Assembly: GCA_964596345.1 (NCBI GenBank)
Contig: CAZQSZ010000008.1
Span: forward strand, 124,001-188,000
Source of the DNA: CADEDV01 sp964596345
GTDB lineage: Bacteria > Bacteroidota > Bacteroidia > Chitinophagales > Chitinophagaceae
DNA length: 64,000 nucleotides
Direction: 5' to 3'
Of this stretch, positions 35,740 through 44,845 are shown one piece after another. A program made the translations under genes and the position numbers. Position 1 is the stretch's first letter. Each line of letters starts with the position of its first letter. The notes under the pieces were generated by a model. That model had not been told where the DNA came from, did no database searches, and saw only the letters and a program-made list of their open reading frames with translations.

Positions 35740-37269
35740 TTAATAACCGGGATTTTGTGTCAATACGCCGGCACTCAGGTCTATTTGTGTTTGCGGGATA
35801 GGCAACAACACATCACGGCTGTTATTGAAGTTGGGTTTACCCGCTGCATGTAAAGCATCTTGTGCAATTCCCCATCTTACAAGATCAAAGAAACGATCAT
35901 GCTCCATTGCAAGTTCCACCCGGCGTTCTTTACGGATAGCATCCCGCAATAAAGCCTGGTCGGTGGTGGTCACATTCGGTAATATAGCGTTGTTACCATT
36001 CCTCGCTCTTGCTCTTACAGCATTCAATGCTGCTAATGCAGCAGTGGTATTGGCAGTACCTCCCACTTCATTAGCCGCTTCAGCATACATCAGCACCACA
36101 TCTGCGTAACGAATTATACGGACATTCATCCAGTAACCAAACCGGTTGCCATAAGATGAACGCAATGCAGGATTGGTGTACACTTTATTATTATACCGGG
36201 GGTTAGGCAAACCAACCGGCAGATTTTCTCCGTAAATGGTTTGATAGGTGGTGGTGGCAGTGCTGGTATACATGATCGTTCTGTTCTTCCGGGGATCATT
36301 GGCTTCGTAGGCTGCTTCTAAGTAAGTGCTGGGCGAATTCCATCCCCATCCCTGGTCCCAGATACCGGTACCCCTGATACCCTGTATTTGTGCATATTGT
36401 ACCCCATTGGCTGTTTGTATCGCAGCTGATGCTGTAGCCTGTACTTCAAAAACGGATTCTTTACTATTCTCCCCTTCTTCACGGAAAATTTTATCGTAGG
36501 TTGTACTTAAGTCATACTGACCTGATGTCATTACTGCATTGGCCGCCGCCATTGCCTGTGCCCATTTTTGCTGGGTAAGGTATACTTTGGCCAGCATCCC
36601 GTTGGCTGCACCACTGGTTGCTCTTCCCACAAATTTAGCATCCCAGTTCAGTGGCAGGTTGGCTGCCGCAAAAGTGAGATCGTTTTCTATAAATGCATAC
36701 ACCTGCGCCGCTGTGCTTTGAGGGATATTACCTGAAATTCCGGTATCTACCAGCGGAACTCTTCCAAAAAAGCGAACAAGATTAAAATAACCATAAGCCC
36801 TGATGAATTTTGCTTCAGCAATTGTTTGATCTTTTATCTGAGCTGGTGCAACAATAGCCGCATTATTTACTACCTGTGAAATGGTGGTATTACATTTATT
36901 GATCAACGCATAATAGCCGGTCCATAAGGTATTACAAAAACCATTACTCGGTTGTACAGGGAAGTTGTCCATATCAATAGCATTAGCACCTCCATCAGCT
37001 GGTGTGCTTCCTTTATCCGCATCATCACTACGGATACTGGAAGCGGTGATAAACGACTGGCTGTGCACATTAAAACTGCGCAGGTCATTATACGCTGCAA
37101 AAATGAATTGATCATAAGGACCAGAACCTCCCGGATACGGATAGTTCTCAAGATTGTAAGAACCCTGCGCCTGTGTGTCGAGGAATTTTTTACAACCAGT
37201 GATTGTTACAATACTGCTGCTGATCAGCAGCAAAACAACAACAGTATAAAATTTATTAAATGATTTCAT
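35740..37269 (-). CDS. susD: RagB/SusD-family glycan-binding lipoprotein
   Basis: A 509-residue SusD homologue, the lid of the SusC transporter that captures the oligosaccharide. Lipobox ITGC (Cys 26) followed by KKFLDTQAQGSYN; TPR-like helices with EAKFIRAYGYFNLVRFFGRVP near 150; C-terminal SusD_RagB domain with RYADVVLMYAEAANEVGG, LNAVRARARN and RKERRVELAMEHDRFFDLVRWG. The surface aromatic residues that would contact sugar cannot be assigned without a structure. It lies 10 bases downstream of susC in the same operon. Confidence 0.95.
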   Translation of the reverse strand: MKSFNKFYTVVVLLLISSSIVTITGCKKFLDTQAQGSYNLENYPYPGGSGPYDQFIFAAYNDLRSFNVHSQSFITASSIRSDDADKGSTPADGGANAIDMDNFPVQPSNGFCNTLWTGYYALINKCNTTISQVVNNAAIVAPAQIKDQTIAEAKFIRAYGYFNLVRFFGRVPLVDTGISGNIPQSTAAQVYAFIENDLTFAAANLPLNWDAKFVGRATSGAANGMLAKVYLTQQKWAQAMAAANAVMTSGQYDLSTTYDKIFREEGENSKESVFEVQATASAAIQTANGVQYAQIQGIRGTGIWDQGWGWNSPSTYLEAAYEANDPRKNRTIMYTSTATTTYQTIYGENLPVGLPNPRYNNKVYTNPALRSSYGNRFGYWMNVRIIRYADVVLMYAEAANEVGGTANTTAALAALNAVRARARNGNNAILPNVTTTDQALLRDAIRKERRVELAMEHDRFFDLVRWGIAQDALHAAGKPNFNNSRDVLLPIPQTQIDLSAGVLTQNPGY

Positions 37270-37279
37270 ATGCCAAATT

Positions 37280-40200
37280 TTAGAAAGTTAGATTAAGACC
37301 TAATGAATAAATAGCGGGAACAGGATAAGCTCCGTTATCAGCACCCCCTCCGATTATACTGCCAATAAGCGGCTCGGGTGAATAGCCGGTTACCTTACTC
37401 CATGTTTTCAGGTTTTGGGCGCTGATAAAAAATCTTGCTTTTTGGATGCCTGCTTTTGTAATAAATGACTGCCTGAACGTATAACCAAACTGCAGTAATC
37501 GGATCCGGAAGAAATCACCCGGCTCCAGGTAATACGTACTCATCAGGAAGTTATTACCACGGGTGTTATCCATGATCGGTTCGATATTACTGGTTCCCGG
37601 GGCTGTCCATGCATTCAGCCGCATGGTTTCATAATTCAATACAGCGAAGGTGGATGTGCGCCGTTGCGTATAGATTTTGTGGCCCGCAGATCCCTGTCCC
37701 TGGATATCCATATCAAAATTCTTATACTCTAAAGAGATACTGGCCCCATAGTTATAATCAGGAAATGGCGATCCGATATACCCCCTGTCGGCAGGAGTAA
37801 TCGCACCGTCGCCATTAATATCTGCATACGCAATATCTCCTGGCAAGGAGTTTGCAAATCCCGGCATTTTAGCCAGGTCGGCTGTAGACTGGTAAACGCC
37901 TACCTGTGTATATCCATAGAAATAGCCGATGGACTGGCCGGTGGTTGTTAAGTTCACTCCGCCGTTTCCGGTAATCTGAAAATCAAATTTGTCACCAATT
38001 GCTTCTACTTTATTCTTGTTATAACTAAAATTCGCACTAACGGAATATTTGAAATCCTTTCCTATGCCATCAGTCCAGGTACTGTTGATCTCGATACCCT
38101 TATTAGAAATTTCACCAAGATTCGTATACAGCGAAACATCGGAGTTATTAGCTGTTGCCAGCCGTGGAACCAGTGTAAGTATTCTTGATGTCTTTCTGTC
38201 ATAACGGGTAAAATCAATACTGAGCCTGTTTTGTAATAACCTTGTTTCGAAACCAAGATCAGAACCCCTTACTACTTCAAACTTAATATTCGGATCTGGC
38301 TCATACGCTGCCTGGATGGAAGTATATACATTATCACCAAACACTGCCGTAGAAGCATTTTGAATTCCAGGTTGATATAAATTATCCGGAATACCGTTTG
38401 AGTTGGTAACAGTACCGTAAGACGCTTTTACTTTCAGGAAATCTATTCCTTTTACTTTGTCGAAAAAATCTTCGTCACTAATTACCCAGCCAAGTCCCAA
38501 ACTACCGCTGCTGGCCCACCTGTTTTCAGGTGCAAATTTAGAAGAGGCGTCTCTCCGGAAAGTACCGTTGACTAGATATTTACCTTTATAAGAATAAGCG
38601 GCCCTTACAAATGAACCGAACAGGGATCGTTCATAACCAGCTCCTGCATTCAAAATTGGGTTATTGAGGTTTACAATACCCAGGTACCAGAAATCAGGGT
38701 TGTCAGGTACATTGATGGCTGTATCTCTCCTGGTTCCTGAAACAGATGAACCATATTCATATTGAGTAGTAAAACCAGCCACCGCAGTTATAGAATGCCC
38801 CTTTCCAAGTCGTTTATCAAATGTGAGGTAGTGATCCTGCTGGAAACGTTTATTTTCACTTTGCTCCTGTGAAACCGATGTCCTTACAGAGTTATCATAG
38901 GTTGTGGTCGTGGGTGTAACACCCTCGCCAAGATTAATGAATGAAAACGGTAACCGGCTGTAACTTCTTCCTGTATTAAAACCAAAGTCACCATACAACA
39001 CCGATTTCCACGTAAAGTTTTTCAGGAATTTTATCTCCGCGAATAGATTACCAATTACCCGGTAGCCTTTATTGATAGAATTTCTATCATTCCGTTTTAA
39101 AGCAGCCATAGGATTGCCTACCTGTGCCCGCTGAAACGAAGGCATACTGTAATAAGTGTTCTCATCAAACTGAATGGGAACGATCGGGGCAGCCCACAAC
39201 GCATTGGTGACAGAGGCAGCAGGAGGATTGCTGATAAAGTGATAACCTGTTAAATCACCGCCCACTTTTATGTTCTGATTAATTTTTATTTCTTCGCCCA
39301 GGCGGAGCAGGAATCGTTCGTACTGATCATTTTTCAGCACCCCTTCCTGGTTGGTATAACCGAGGTTCAGGTGGGTAGTTGTTTTTTCTCCGCTATTCGC
39401 AATACTGAGATTATGTGTGGTCATCACCGCATTTCTTAACACGAGGTCCTGCCAATTGGTATTGGCAGTATAATTAGTATAATCAAACGGAGCTGCATTC
39501 AGGTTTGCCAGTTGGGCATTATACAGTTTCTTAAATCCTTCCGCATCGGTTACTTCAATCCTGTCCTGTACCCGTTGAATGGCAACAGTACTCTGCAGGT
39601 TAATCACTGTTTTCCCCCTTGCTGCTTTTTTCAGCGTTACGGCAATCACACCATTTGCAGCCCGCATACCATAAATAGCAATGGAAGAAGGATCCCGTAA
39701 AATGTCTATTGATTCTATATCAGCGGGGTTGAGATAATCAATATTGTCCTGCAAAATTCCATCTACTACATATACAGGGCTGGCTGAGTTGGTACTGTTC
39801 ACCCCACGGATACGCACCACCGGGCTGGCACCTGCACGGCCGGAGTTGGAAATAGTGAGACCCGGAACTCTTCCCTGTAAGGATGCAATAGGATTAGTTG
39901 AAGGCATTTTTGCCACTTCTTCTCCTTTTACAGAAGAAACAGAACCCGTAAGATCTCTTTTTCGCTGTGTACCATAACCAATCACCACGATCTCGTCCAT
40001 AGCACGTTCAACCGGTTTCATCGATAACTCGATTGTTGTACGGCCGGCCACTTTTTCTTCTACGTTAGAAAACCCGACATATGAAAAAACAAGGACTGCA
40101 TCATCTGGTACCGTAATAGAGAAATTACCATTCGCATCAGTCGTGGTACCGTTGGTTGTTCCTTTTACAGATACAGACACACCGGAAAGCGGTTGGCCTT

Positions 40201-40639
40201 TTTCATCAGTAACTTTTCCTCTCACCTCTTTTACCACTACTTCAGGTATGGGTGCTGTAATTACCTCTGGTTCCGGTACTTTTCTTTTTACAATGATCGT
40301 GTTTTCAGCGATGGTATACGTCAGTGACTGATCCCTGAAACAGATATCCAGTACTTTCTCCACCGTTTCCTTTTTAACAGCCAGTGAAACAGTTTTAGCG
40401 GAGCGGATCGTTTCGTCGGCATAGAAGAACTGGATCCCGGTCTGTTTCCTGATCTCTTCAAATACTTTCTGAAGGGATATATTGTTTTCTTTGATAGTGA
40501 CCTTCTGGGTAAACCCTTTGGCACTAACCTGGAGGCAGGCGACGATCAATAAAACTGTAGTTAGTTTCATAATCTTAATCGTTTGTTTTGCGATCCGGCG
40601 CTGGATAAGCCCGGACCGGCAAACAGCAGTTAAATACAT
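37280..40639 (-). CDS. susC: SusC-type TonB-dependent transporter with STN signalling domain
   Basis: A 1119-residue outer-membrane importer. The long Chitinophagaceae-type leader (MYLTAVCRSGLIQRRIAKQ, then MKLTTVLLIVACLQVSA) supports the ATG at 40639; ATG 40570 is the alternative. After the signal come an STN domain (ISLQKVFEEIRKQTGIQFFY), a carboxypeptidase-like domain (VRGKVTDEKGQPLSGVSVSV), the TonB box/plug (DEIVVIGYGTQRKRDLTGSV, VRIRGVNS, PVYVVDGILQD) and the beta-barrel ending in LGLNLTF. The STN domain is what contacts FecR-type anti-sigma factors, and FecR and an ECF sigma are encoded just upstream, so substrate binding probably induces the operon. A 24-base palindrome precedes the gene. 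Confidence 0.95.
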   Translation of the reverse strand: MYLTAVCRSGLIQRRIAKQTIKIMKLTTVLLIVACLQVSAKGFTQKVTIKENNISLQKVFEEIRKQTGIQFFYADETIRSAKTVSLAVKKETVEKVLDICFRDQSLTYTIAENTIIVKRKVPEPEVITAPIPEVVVKEVRGKVTDEKGQPLSGVSVSVKGTTNGTTTDANGNFSITVPDDAVLVFSYVGFSNVEEKVAGRTTIELSMKPVERAMDEIVVIGYGTQRKRDLTGSVSSVKGEEVAKMPSTNPIASLQGRVPGLTISNSGRAGASPVVRIRGVNSTNSASPVYVVDGILQDNIDYLNPADIESIDILRDPSSIAIYGMRAANGVIAVTLKKAARGKTVINLQSTVAIQRVQDRIEVTDAEGFKKLYNAQLANLNAAPFDYTNYTANTNWQDLVLRNAVMTTHNLSIANSGEKTTTHLNLGYTNQEGVLKNDQYERFLLRLGEEIKINQNIKVGGDLTGYHFISNPPAASVTNALWAAPIVPIQFDENTYYSMPSFQRAQVGNPMAALKRNDRNSINKGYRVIGNLFAEIKFLKNFTWKSVLYGDFGFNTGRSYSRLPFSFINLGEGVTPTTTTYDNSVRTSVSQEQSENKRFQQDHYLTFDKRLGKGHSITAVAGFTTQYEYGSSVSGTRRDTAINVPDNPDFWYLGIVNLNNPILNAGAGYERSLFGSFVRAAYSYKGKYLVNGTFRRDASSKFAPENRWASSGSLGLGWVISDEDFFDKVKGIDFLKVKASYGTVTNSNGIPDNLYQPGIQNASTAVFGDNVYTSIQAAYEPDPNIKFEVVRGSDLGFETRLLQNRLSIDFTRYDRKTSRILTLVPRLATANNSDVSLYTNLGEISNKGIEINSTWTDGIGKDFKYSVSANFSYNKNKVEAIGDKFDFQITGNGGVNLTTTGQSIGYFYGYTQVGVYQSTADLAKMPGFANSLPGDIAYADINGDGAITPADRGYIGSPFPDYNYGASISLEYKNFDMDIQGQGSAGHKIYTQRRTSTFAVLNYETMRLNAWTAPGTSNIEPIMDNTRGNNFLMSTYYLEPGDFFRIRLLQFGYTFRQSFITKAGIQKARFFISAQNLKTWSKVTGYSPEPLIGSIIGGGADNGAYPVPAIYSLGLNLTF

Positions 40640-40657
40640 AAATTTGTAAAGGTTGTC

Positions 40658-40681
40658 CTTCCGGATGCATGCATCCGGAAG
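40658..40681. promoter_or_regulatory. 24-base perfect palindrome upstream of susC
   Basis: CTTCCGGATGCA is followed directly by its exact complement, ending 18 bases before the susC ATG. It could be a protein operator or, in mRNA, a 5' leader hairpin controlling susC translation. It is too GC-rich and symmetric for chance in this AT-leaning intergenic space, and no U-run follows, so it is not a simple terminator. Confidence 0.6.
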
Positions 40682-40848
40682 AGGGTTGAATAATAAGCAG
40701 CGCATTATTGTTTATTAAAAGACTCAAACCATCCGCCGGGTCCTGCCGCAAACAGGGTCCGGTTTTTTTTATTGAGCCCGTCTTTTTTACCCGTCATTAT
40801 CATACGGGTAGAAAAAGTGAGATTTTGTTCTTTTCATATGATCTCCTT

Positions 40849-42033
40849 TTATCTTGAAACAATTATTTTTCTTCCTTCTGTCCTGAAATGTACCTCCCCG
40901 GTCAGCTGAAGTTTCTCGAATACTTTAGATACATTATCGTTGCGGGTCAGCTGGCCGGTGAAATGAAGGTCAACTGCCCCTTTATATTCTATATCCACAT
41001 CATACCAGCGGGCAATCTGCCGCAGGATACTTCTCAGGTCGGCACTTTTAAACTGAAATCGTCCGTTTTTCCAGGCTACAGCTTCTTCGGTATCAGCATT
41101 GTCAAGCACACTTATCTTTCCGGCTTTACTGATCCCGGATTGCTGACCCGGTAATAAATAACTGGCCGCCTGCCCGGCAGATGGTACAGATACTTTTACT
41201 TTACCTTCAAGCAGGGTTGTTTTTATGCTGGCTTCATCATCGTATGCATTGATATTAAAATGAGTTCCCAGCACTTCCACTTCCGAATTGACCGCTTTTA
41301 CTTTAAAAGGGAGTTTTTCATTTTTCGCTACTTCAAAATAGGTTTCGCCTGTCACTTCCACTTTTCTTTCACTACCGGTAAAAAAAACAGGGAAACGTAT
41401 AGAAGAAGCTGCATTCAGCCAAACCTTTGTACCGTCTGATAAGGTAACCTGGTACTGACCACCACGGGGTGTGGTAATGCTGTTATAAAATGCTTCGTCG
41501 TTTTCGGTTACAGTTTGCCCGTTTACTTTATACACTAATAATCCATTCTCCAATTTTTCTATTTTCGTATTTCCTTGTATTCCAAGTAATCCATCACTGG
41601 CACTGTCAAGTACAATCACTGATCCGTCAGCAAGTGTCAGCAGGGCTATATCGCCGCCCGGCTTAATTTCATCCGATGGCTGAGATTTTATAGCTACAGG
41701 TTGTTCCGGTACTGTTGTTTCCTTTCCTGAACCAAACAATAAATAAGTACCAGTTCCCAGCAAACACAAAACGGCCAAAGCGGCTGCTACCTGTTTCCAT
41801 TTTTTACGCATCGGAACCACCTTTTTTAAGGAGCCGTCACTGATCGTTTCCAGCAACCGGGCTTTTATCTTTTCTGCCAGTTGTTCCTCATTGATCGTTT
41901 CACCAGTATTGACTTGTGCAACACTATCATCAAAGGAATGATACCATTCGTTAAGGAGGTTGATCTCTTCCTGGCTGGCAGTACCGGCCTCAAATTTTTT
42001 GATCAGTTCGGCTAAATTTTGATCTGTATTCAT
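40849..42033 (-). CDS. fecR: FecR-family anti-sigma factor
   Basis: A 394-residue inner-membrane protein. The cytoplasmic N-terminal domain (about 1-78) would hold the sigma factor. One membrane helix spans about 80-100 (VAAALAVLCLLGTGTYLLF). The periplasmic FecR domain (about 185-290; TTPRGGQYQVTLSDGTKVW, EVTGETYFEVAK) is followed by a C-terminal DUF4974 domain (about 320-390; DLRSILRQIARWYDVDIEY), which contacts the STN domain of the partner transporter. It lies between the sigma gene and susC, the standard trans-envelope order. Confidence 0.93.
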   Translation of the reverse strand: MNTDQNLAELIKKFEAGTASQEEINLLNEWYHSFDDSVAQVNTGETINEEQLAEKIKARLLETISDGSLKKVVPMRKKWKQVAAALAVLCLLGTGTYLLFGSGKETTVPEQPVAIKSQPSDEIKPGGDIALLTLADGSVIVLDSASDGLLGIQGNTKIEKLENGLLVYKVNGQTVTENDEAFYNSITTPRGGQYQVTLSDGTKVWLNAASSIRFPVFFTGSERKVEVTGETYFEVAKNEKLPFKVKAVNSEVEVLGTHFNINAYDDEASIKTTLLEGKVKVSVPSAGQAASYLLPGQQSGISKAGKISVLDNADTEEAVAWKNGRFQFKSADLRSILRQIARWYDVDIEYKGAVDLHFTGQLTRNDNVSKVFEKLQLTGEVHFRTEGRKIIVSR

Positions 42034-42104
42034 AATGCTATATAAATAGGTATGCCCGGAAGAGGAAATCCCCCACGGCTTTTAAAAATATTTCAGTAAG
42101 TATG

Positions 42105-42680
42105 TTACCACATAAGGGTAAGAAAAGATTGCAGCAAACTGCGGGTAGCCAGTTTTAACTGGCGAATAGCTTTGCTGAGCTGGTTTTCTACTGTTTTGGG
42201 CGACAGGTTGAGCTGACGGGCAATTTCCTTCACTGGCATTCCGGCATCACGGCTGTATTTGAAAATGATGCGGCACTTTTCGGGCAGATGCTCCACTTCT
42301 TTTTTAACCAGCTCCAGGATTTTTTTATAATGCAGGGATGTTTCCACCGGCATTTCGACAATAGAAGAAAGGGAAAGATTCTGCTCGATTTGCTTTGCCC
42401 GGCTTTTTTTCTTTATAGTGGAAAATACAGCATAACGAACGGCAACGGCCAGGTAGTTTTCTAACTGATCAATGTTCACCTGGGTCCGGTTATTCCAGAG
42501 GCTCGCAAAAACATCATGTACAATATCTTCAGCAGATTGTTTGTCTTTGATACGATTAACGGCGATAACAAATAATTTTTTCCAGAATCGGTCGTATAAT
42601 TCTGTAAAAGCAGCTTTATCATCCTGCGCCATCAGGGAAAGCAATTCTTTTTCTCCGTATGTCCTGTAATGTTCGAGCAT
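42105..42680 (-). CDS. ECF-type RNA polymerase sigma factor
   Basis: A 191-residue sigma-70 factor of the FecI-like group linked to SusC/D systems. Region 2 (about 20-90; AFTELYDRFWKKLFVIA, SAEDIVHDVFASLW) and region 4 (about 125-180; LPEKCRIIFKYSRDAGMPVKEIARQL, SPKTVENQLSKAIRQLK) are both complete. With the FecR protein encoded 71 bases downstream, it should direct RNA polymerase to the glycan genes when the transporter senses substrate. The 167 bases upstream, to the GH97 gene, contain AT-rich sequence and no clear promoter box. Confidence 0.94.
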   Translation of the reverse strand: MLEHYRTYGEKELLSLMAQDDKAAFTELYDRFWKKLFVIAVNRIKDKQSAEDIVHDVFASLWNNRTQVNIDQLENYLAVAVRYAVFSTIKKKSRAKQIEQNLSLSSIVEMPVETSLHYKKILELVKKEVEHLPEKCRIIFKYSRDAGMPVKEIARQLNLSPKTVENQLSKAIRQLKLATRSLLQSFLTLMW

Positions 42681-42847
42681 CAGTAAGCAAGCGGAATAAA
42701 AGTAAAGAATTTGGCAGAAATAAACCCTGACTGTTTATTTTATTTGCCGTTATCATTGTATTACTGCTCAAAAATCCGGATGATGATCAATACAGAAAAT
42801 TATGGATCAATCTGTATTATATGCAACTGATTGGAAAAGAAATTTGA

Positions 42848-44818
42848 TTAATTCGGGCTGATTTTTAATAAAAATCCTCCGCCCGGAGCCAGGTGAATAT
42901 ATTGTTTGCCCTCTTTATTTATACTTGTGGTAGTAAGGGTATAGTCGCTCCCATAATTATGTGCATTGACCCCATCTTTACAAACAGTAATGCTGTAGTT
43001 ACCTGTAGCCAGGAAATCAAACAGTAATTGGATATCCCTAGCCTCGCTATTATTCAATCCTGCTACAAACCAGTCGTTCCCCTTTCTTCTTGCCGTAATG
43101 ATATACTCACCTATTTTTCCCTGTAAAACCTTTGTCTCATCCCATACGGTTGGAATGCTCCCCAATAATTCCATAAAAGCCGGTTCCTGCAATCCCTGGC
43201 TGATATTGCCACTGAATATCTGTAAAGGGCTGTCGTATACCACAAACATAGCCAACTGATGACATCGGGTGCCGATACTCATGGGATTTTTTCCAACAGG
43301 GCGGAACTGGTCTTTTTGCGCATTCAATAATAAACCGGGTTCATAATCCAGCGGCCCTGCCAGCATCCGGGTGTAAGCAATGGCGACATTATGTTCTGGT
43401 GTGGCTAACTCACTCCAGATATTCCATTCCGCTCCCAGCACCCCTTCCTGTGTGATGGCATTCGGCCAGGTGCGGTTAAATCCCTTGGGAGGGTAAGCAC
43501 CATGAAACATCACGGCAATTTTATGATCGGCACATGCCTTGGCGATCCGGTGATAAAAGTTGACCATTGGCTGATCATCCCTGTCCATGAAATCAGTCAT
43601 GATGGAAGCAATTCCCCATTTATTAAACTGCTTTAATGCACTGTCTAACTGTTTATCCAGGGTGGAGCATAGTGTCCACAACATCAGCCGGATATTTTTT
43701 TGGCTCGCATATTTCACCAGCTCTTCCATATCGATATCCGGGTTGATCTTAAAAAGATCTTTTACATCACTCCAGCCCGCATCCAGCATCACCTGGTCAA
43801 ACCCAAACCGTTTGGCAAAATCAATATAGTATTTATAAGTAGCCGTATTGATCCCGGCTTTAAATGGGATATTAAAAAGGTTGATCCCGGTGATCCATTC
43901 ATCGGTTCCCTTACCATATTTTATCCAGGAAGGATCGCTGATCTGCGACTTATCACCCAACAAATACAACAGGTCATTTGCAGGAAGCTCAATATCATTC
44001 TTCGCCACCAATACGGCCCTCCATGGTAAGTTTCTGGTTCCGTTTGTTTGGGCAATATATCCGGCTCTTGCTGTAACTACATATTGCGGGAATTCACCTT
44101 CCATTAATTTTTCTTTTGCCGGGTACGGCGCAAATACAGCTTCTAAAGCATTACCCCTCTTTTGTAAAAACATCCCCGGATAATCATAAATGCCCGCATC
44201 GGAGATGGTAAGCAAGTAGCCATTGGGCAAAGCAATCGTAGCCGGCGAATAGGTCAACATGGTATCGGCTATTGTTTCCAATTTTTCATTTTTATACACC
44301 GCTTCAAAACTGGTATGAAACCGGTCCACGTTTTGCCGTTTATCCATATGGGCAAACCATACCGTTGCATTCTTATCCAGTTCAAATAAAGCTGTTTCAT
44401 TCGTTACGACCACGGAGTCCCTGAACCGCAAACCAACACGATAGGCCATGCCATTATTATACAGCCGGAAGGTGACTGAAAAGGGTTGCTTAAAGACCAG
44501 TTCCAGTTGCCGGTAATTATTTTGAATAACCGGCTTACGATACGGTATTGGAATAATTACAGCTTCATTAAGCTGGCTGATTTTTTTTTGGGCTACCACC
44601 AGCCGGTCAGACAACTGCTGACCATTATTCAATTTGATATCAACCGAAGAAGAAGACTGCAATAACTGATCCCCGGCAAATAAACGATAGGAAAGTTTGC
44701 CGCTTGTATTCACTTGCAGCCGGAGTGATGAATCCGGTGAATACAAAACGAAAAGCTGCTGAGAAGATCCCGCAGTACTTAACAAAAGTATCCAGCCAAT
44801 TGTAAGCAGGTATCTCAT
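42848..44818 (-). CDS. exported GH97 alpha-glycosidase
   Basis: A 656-residue family 97 glycoside hydrolase. Signal peptide (MRYLLTIGWILLLSTAGSS), N-terminal beta-sandwich (about 25-280), catalytic (beta/alpha)8 barrel (about 290-540; FNIPFKAGINTATYKYYIDF, FDQVMLDAGWSDV, GIASIMTDFMDRDDQ, RTWPNAITQEGVLGAEWN) and a C-terminal beta domain. GH97 contains inverting alpha-glucosidases and retaining alpha-galactosidases. The Asp in TDFMDRDDQ may be the nucleophile of the retaining type, but this needs an alignment. It is the last gene of the long leftward operon. An alpha-specific enzyme is unexpected for a pure beta-1,2-glucan. Confidence 0.92.
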   Translation of the reverse strand: MRYLLTIGWILLLSTAGSSQQLFVLYSPDSSLRLQVNTSGKLSYRLFAGDQLLQSSSSVDIKLNNGQQLSDRLVVAQKKISQLNEAVIIPIPYRKPVIQNNYRQLELVFKQPFSVTFRLYNNGMAYRVGLRFRDSVVVTNETALFELDKNATVWFAHMDKRQNVDRFHTSFEAVYKNEKLETIADTMLTYSPATIALPNGYLLTISDAGIYDYPGMFLQKRGNALEAVFAPYPAKEKLMEGEFPQYVVTARAGYIAQTNGTRNLPWRAVLVAKNDIELPANDLLYLLGDKSQISDPSWIKYGKGTDEWITGINLFNIPFKAGINTATYKYYIDFAKRFGFDQVMLDAGWSDVKDLFKINPDIDMEELVKYASQKNIRLMLWTLCSTLDKQLDSALKQFNKWGIASIMTDFMDRDDQPMVNFYHRIAKACADHKIAVMFHGAYPPKGFNRTWPNAITQEGVLGAEWNIWSELATPEHNVAIAYTRMLAGPLDYEPGLLLNAQKDQFRPVGKNPMSIGTRCHQLAMFVVYDSPLQIFSGNISQGLQEPAFMELLGSIPTVWDETKVLQGKIGEYIITARRKGNDWFVAGLNNSEARDIQLLFDFLATGNYSITVCKDGVNAHNYGSDYTLTTTSINKEGKQYIHLAPGGGFLLKISPN

Positions 44819-44845
44819 CAGCAGCTTTTTACTGAATGATTAGTT

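Noticed and set aside
40640..40705. Upstream extension of susC to 40705
   Set aside because: The extra residues are coded by the palindrome and do not look like the known leader; the ATG at 40639 fits the family.
40740..40775. Possible plus-strand terminator before the T8 run between fecR and susC
   Set aside because: The stem is broken by a GT/GT mismatch and no plus-strand gene ends there.
42786..42818. Weak inverted repeat AATACAG/CTGTATT past the GH97 gene
   Set aside because: Seven base pairs with a 16-base loop and no T-run is too weak to call a terminator.
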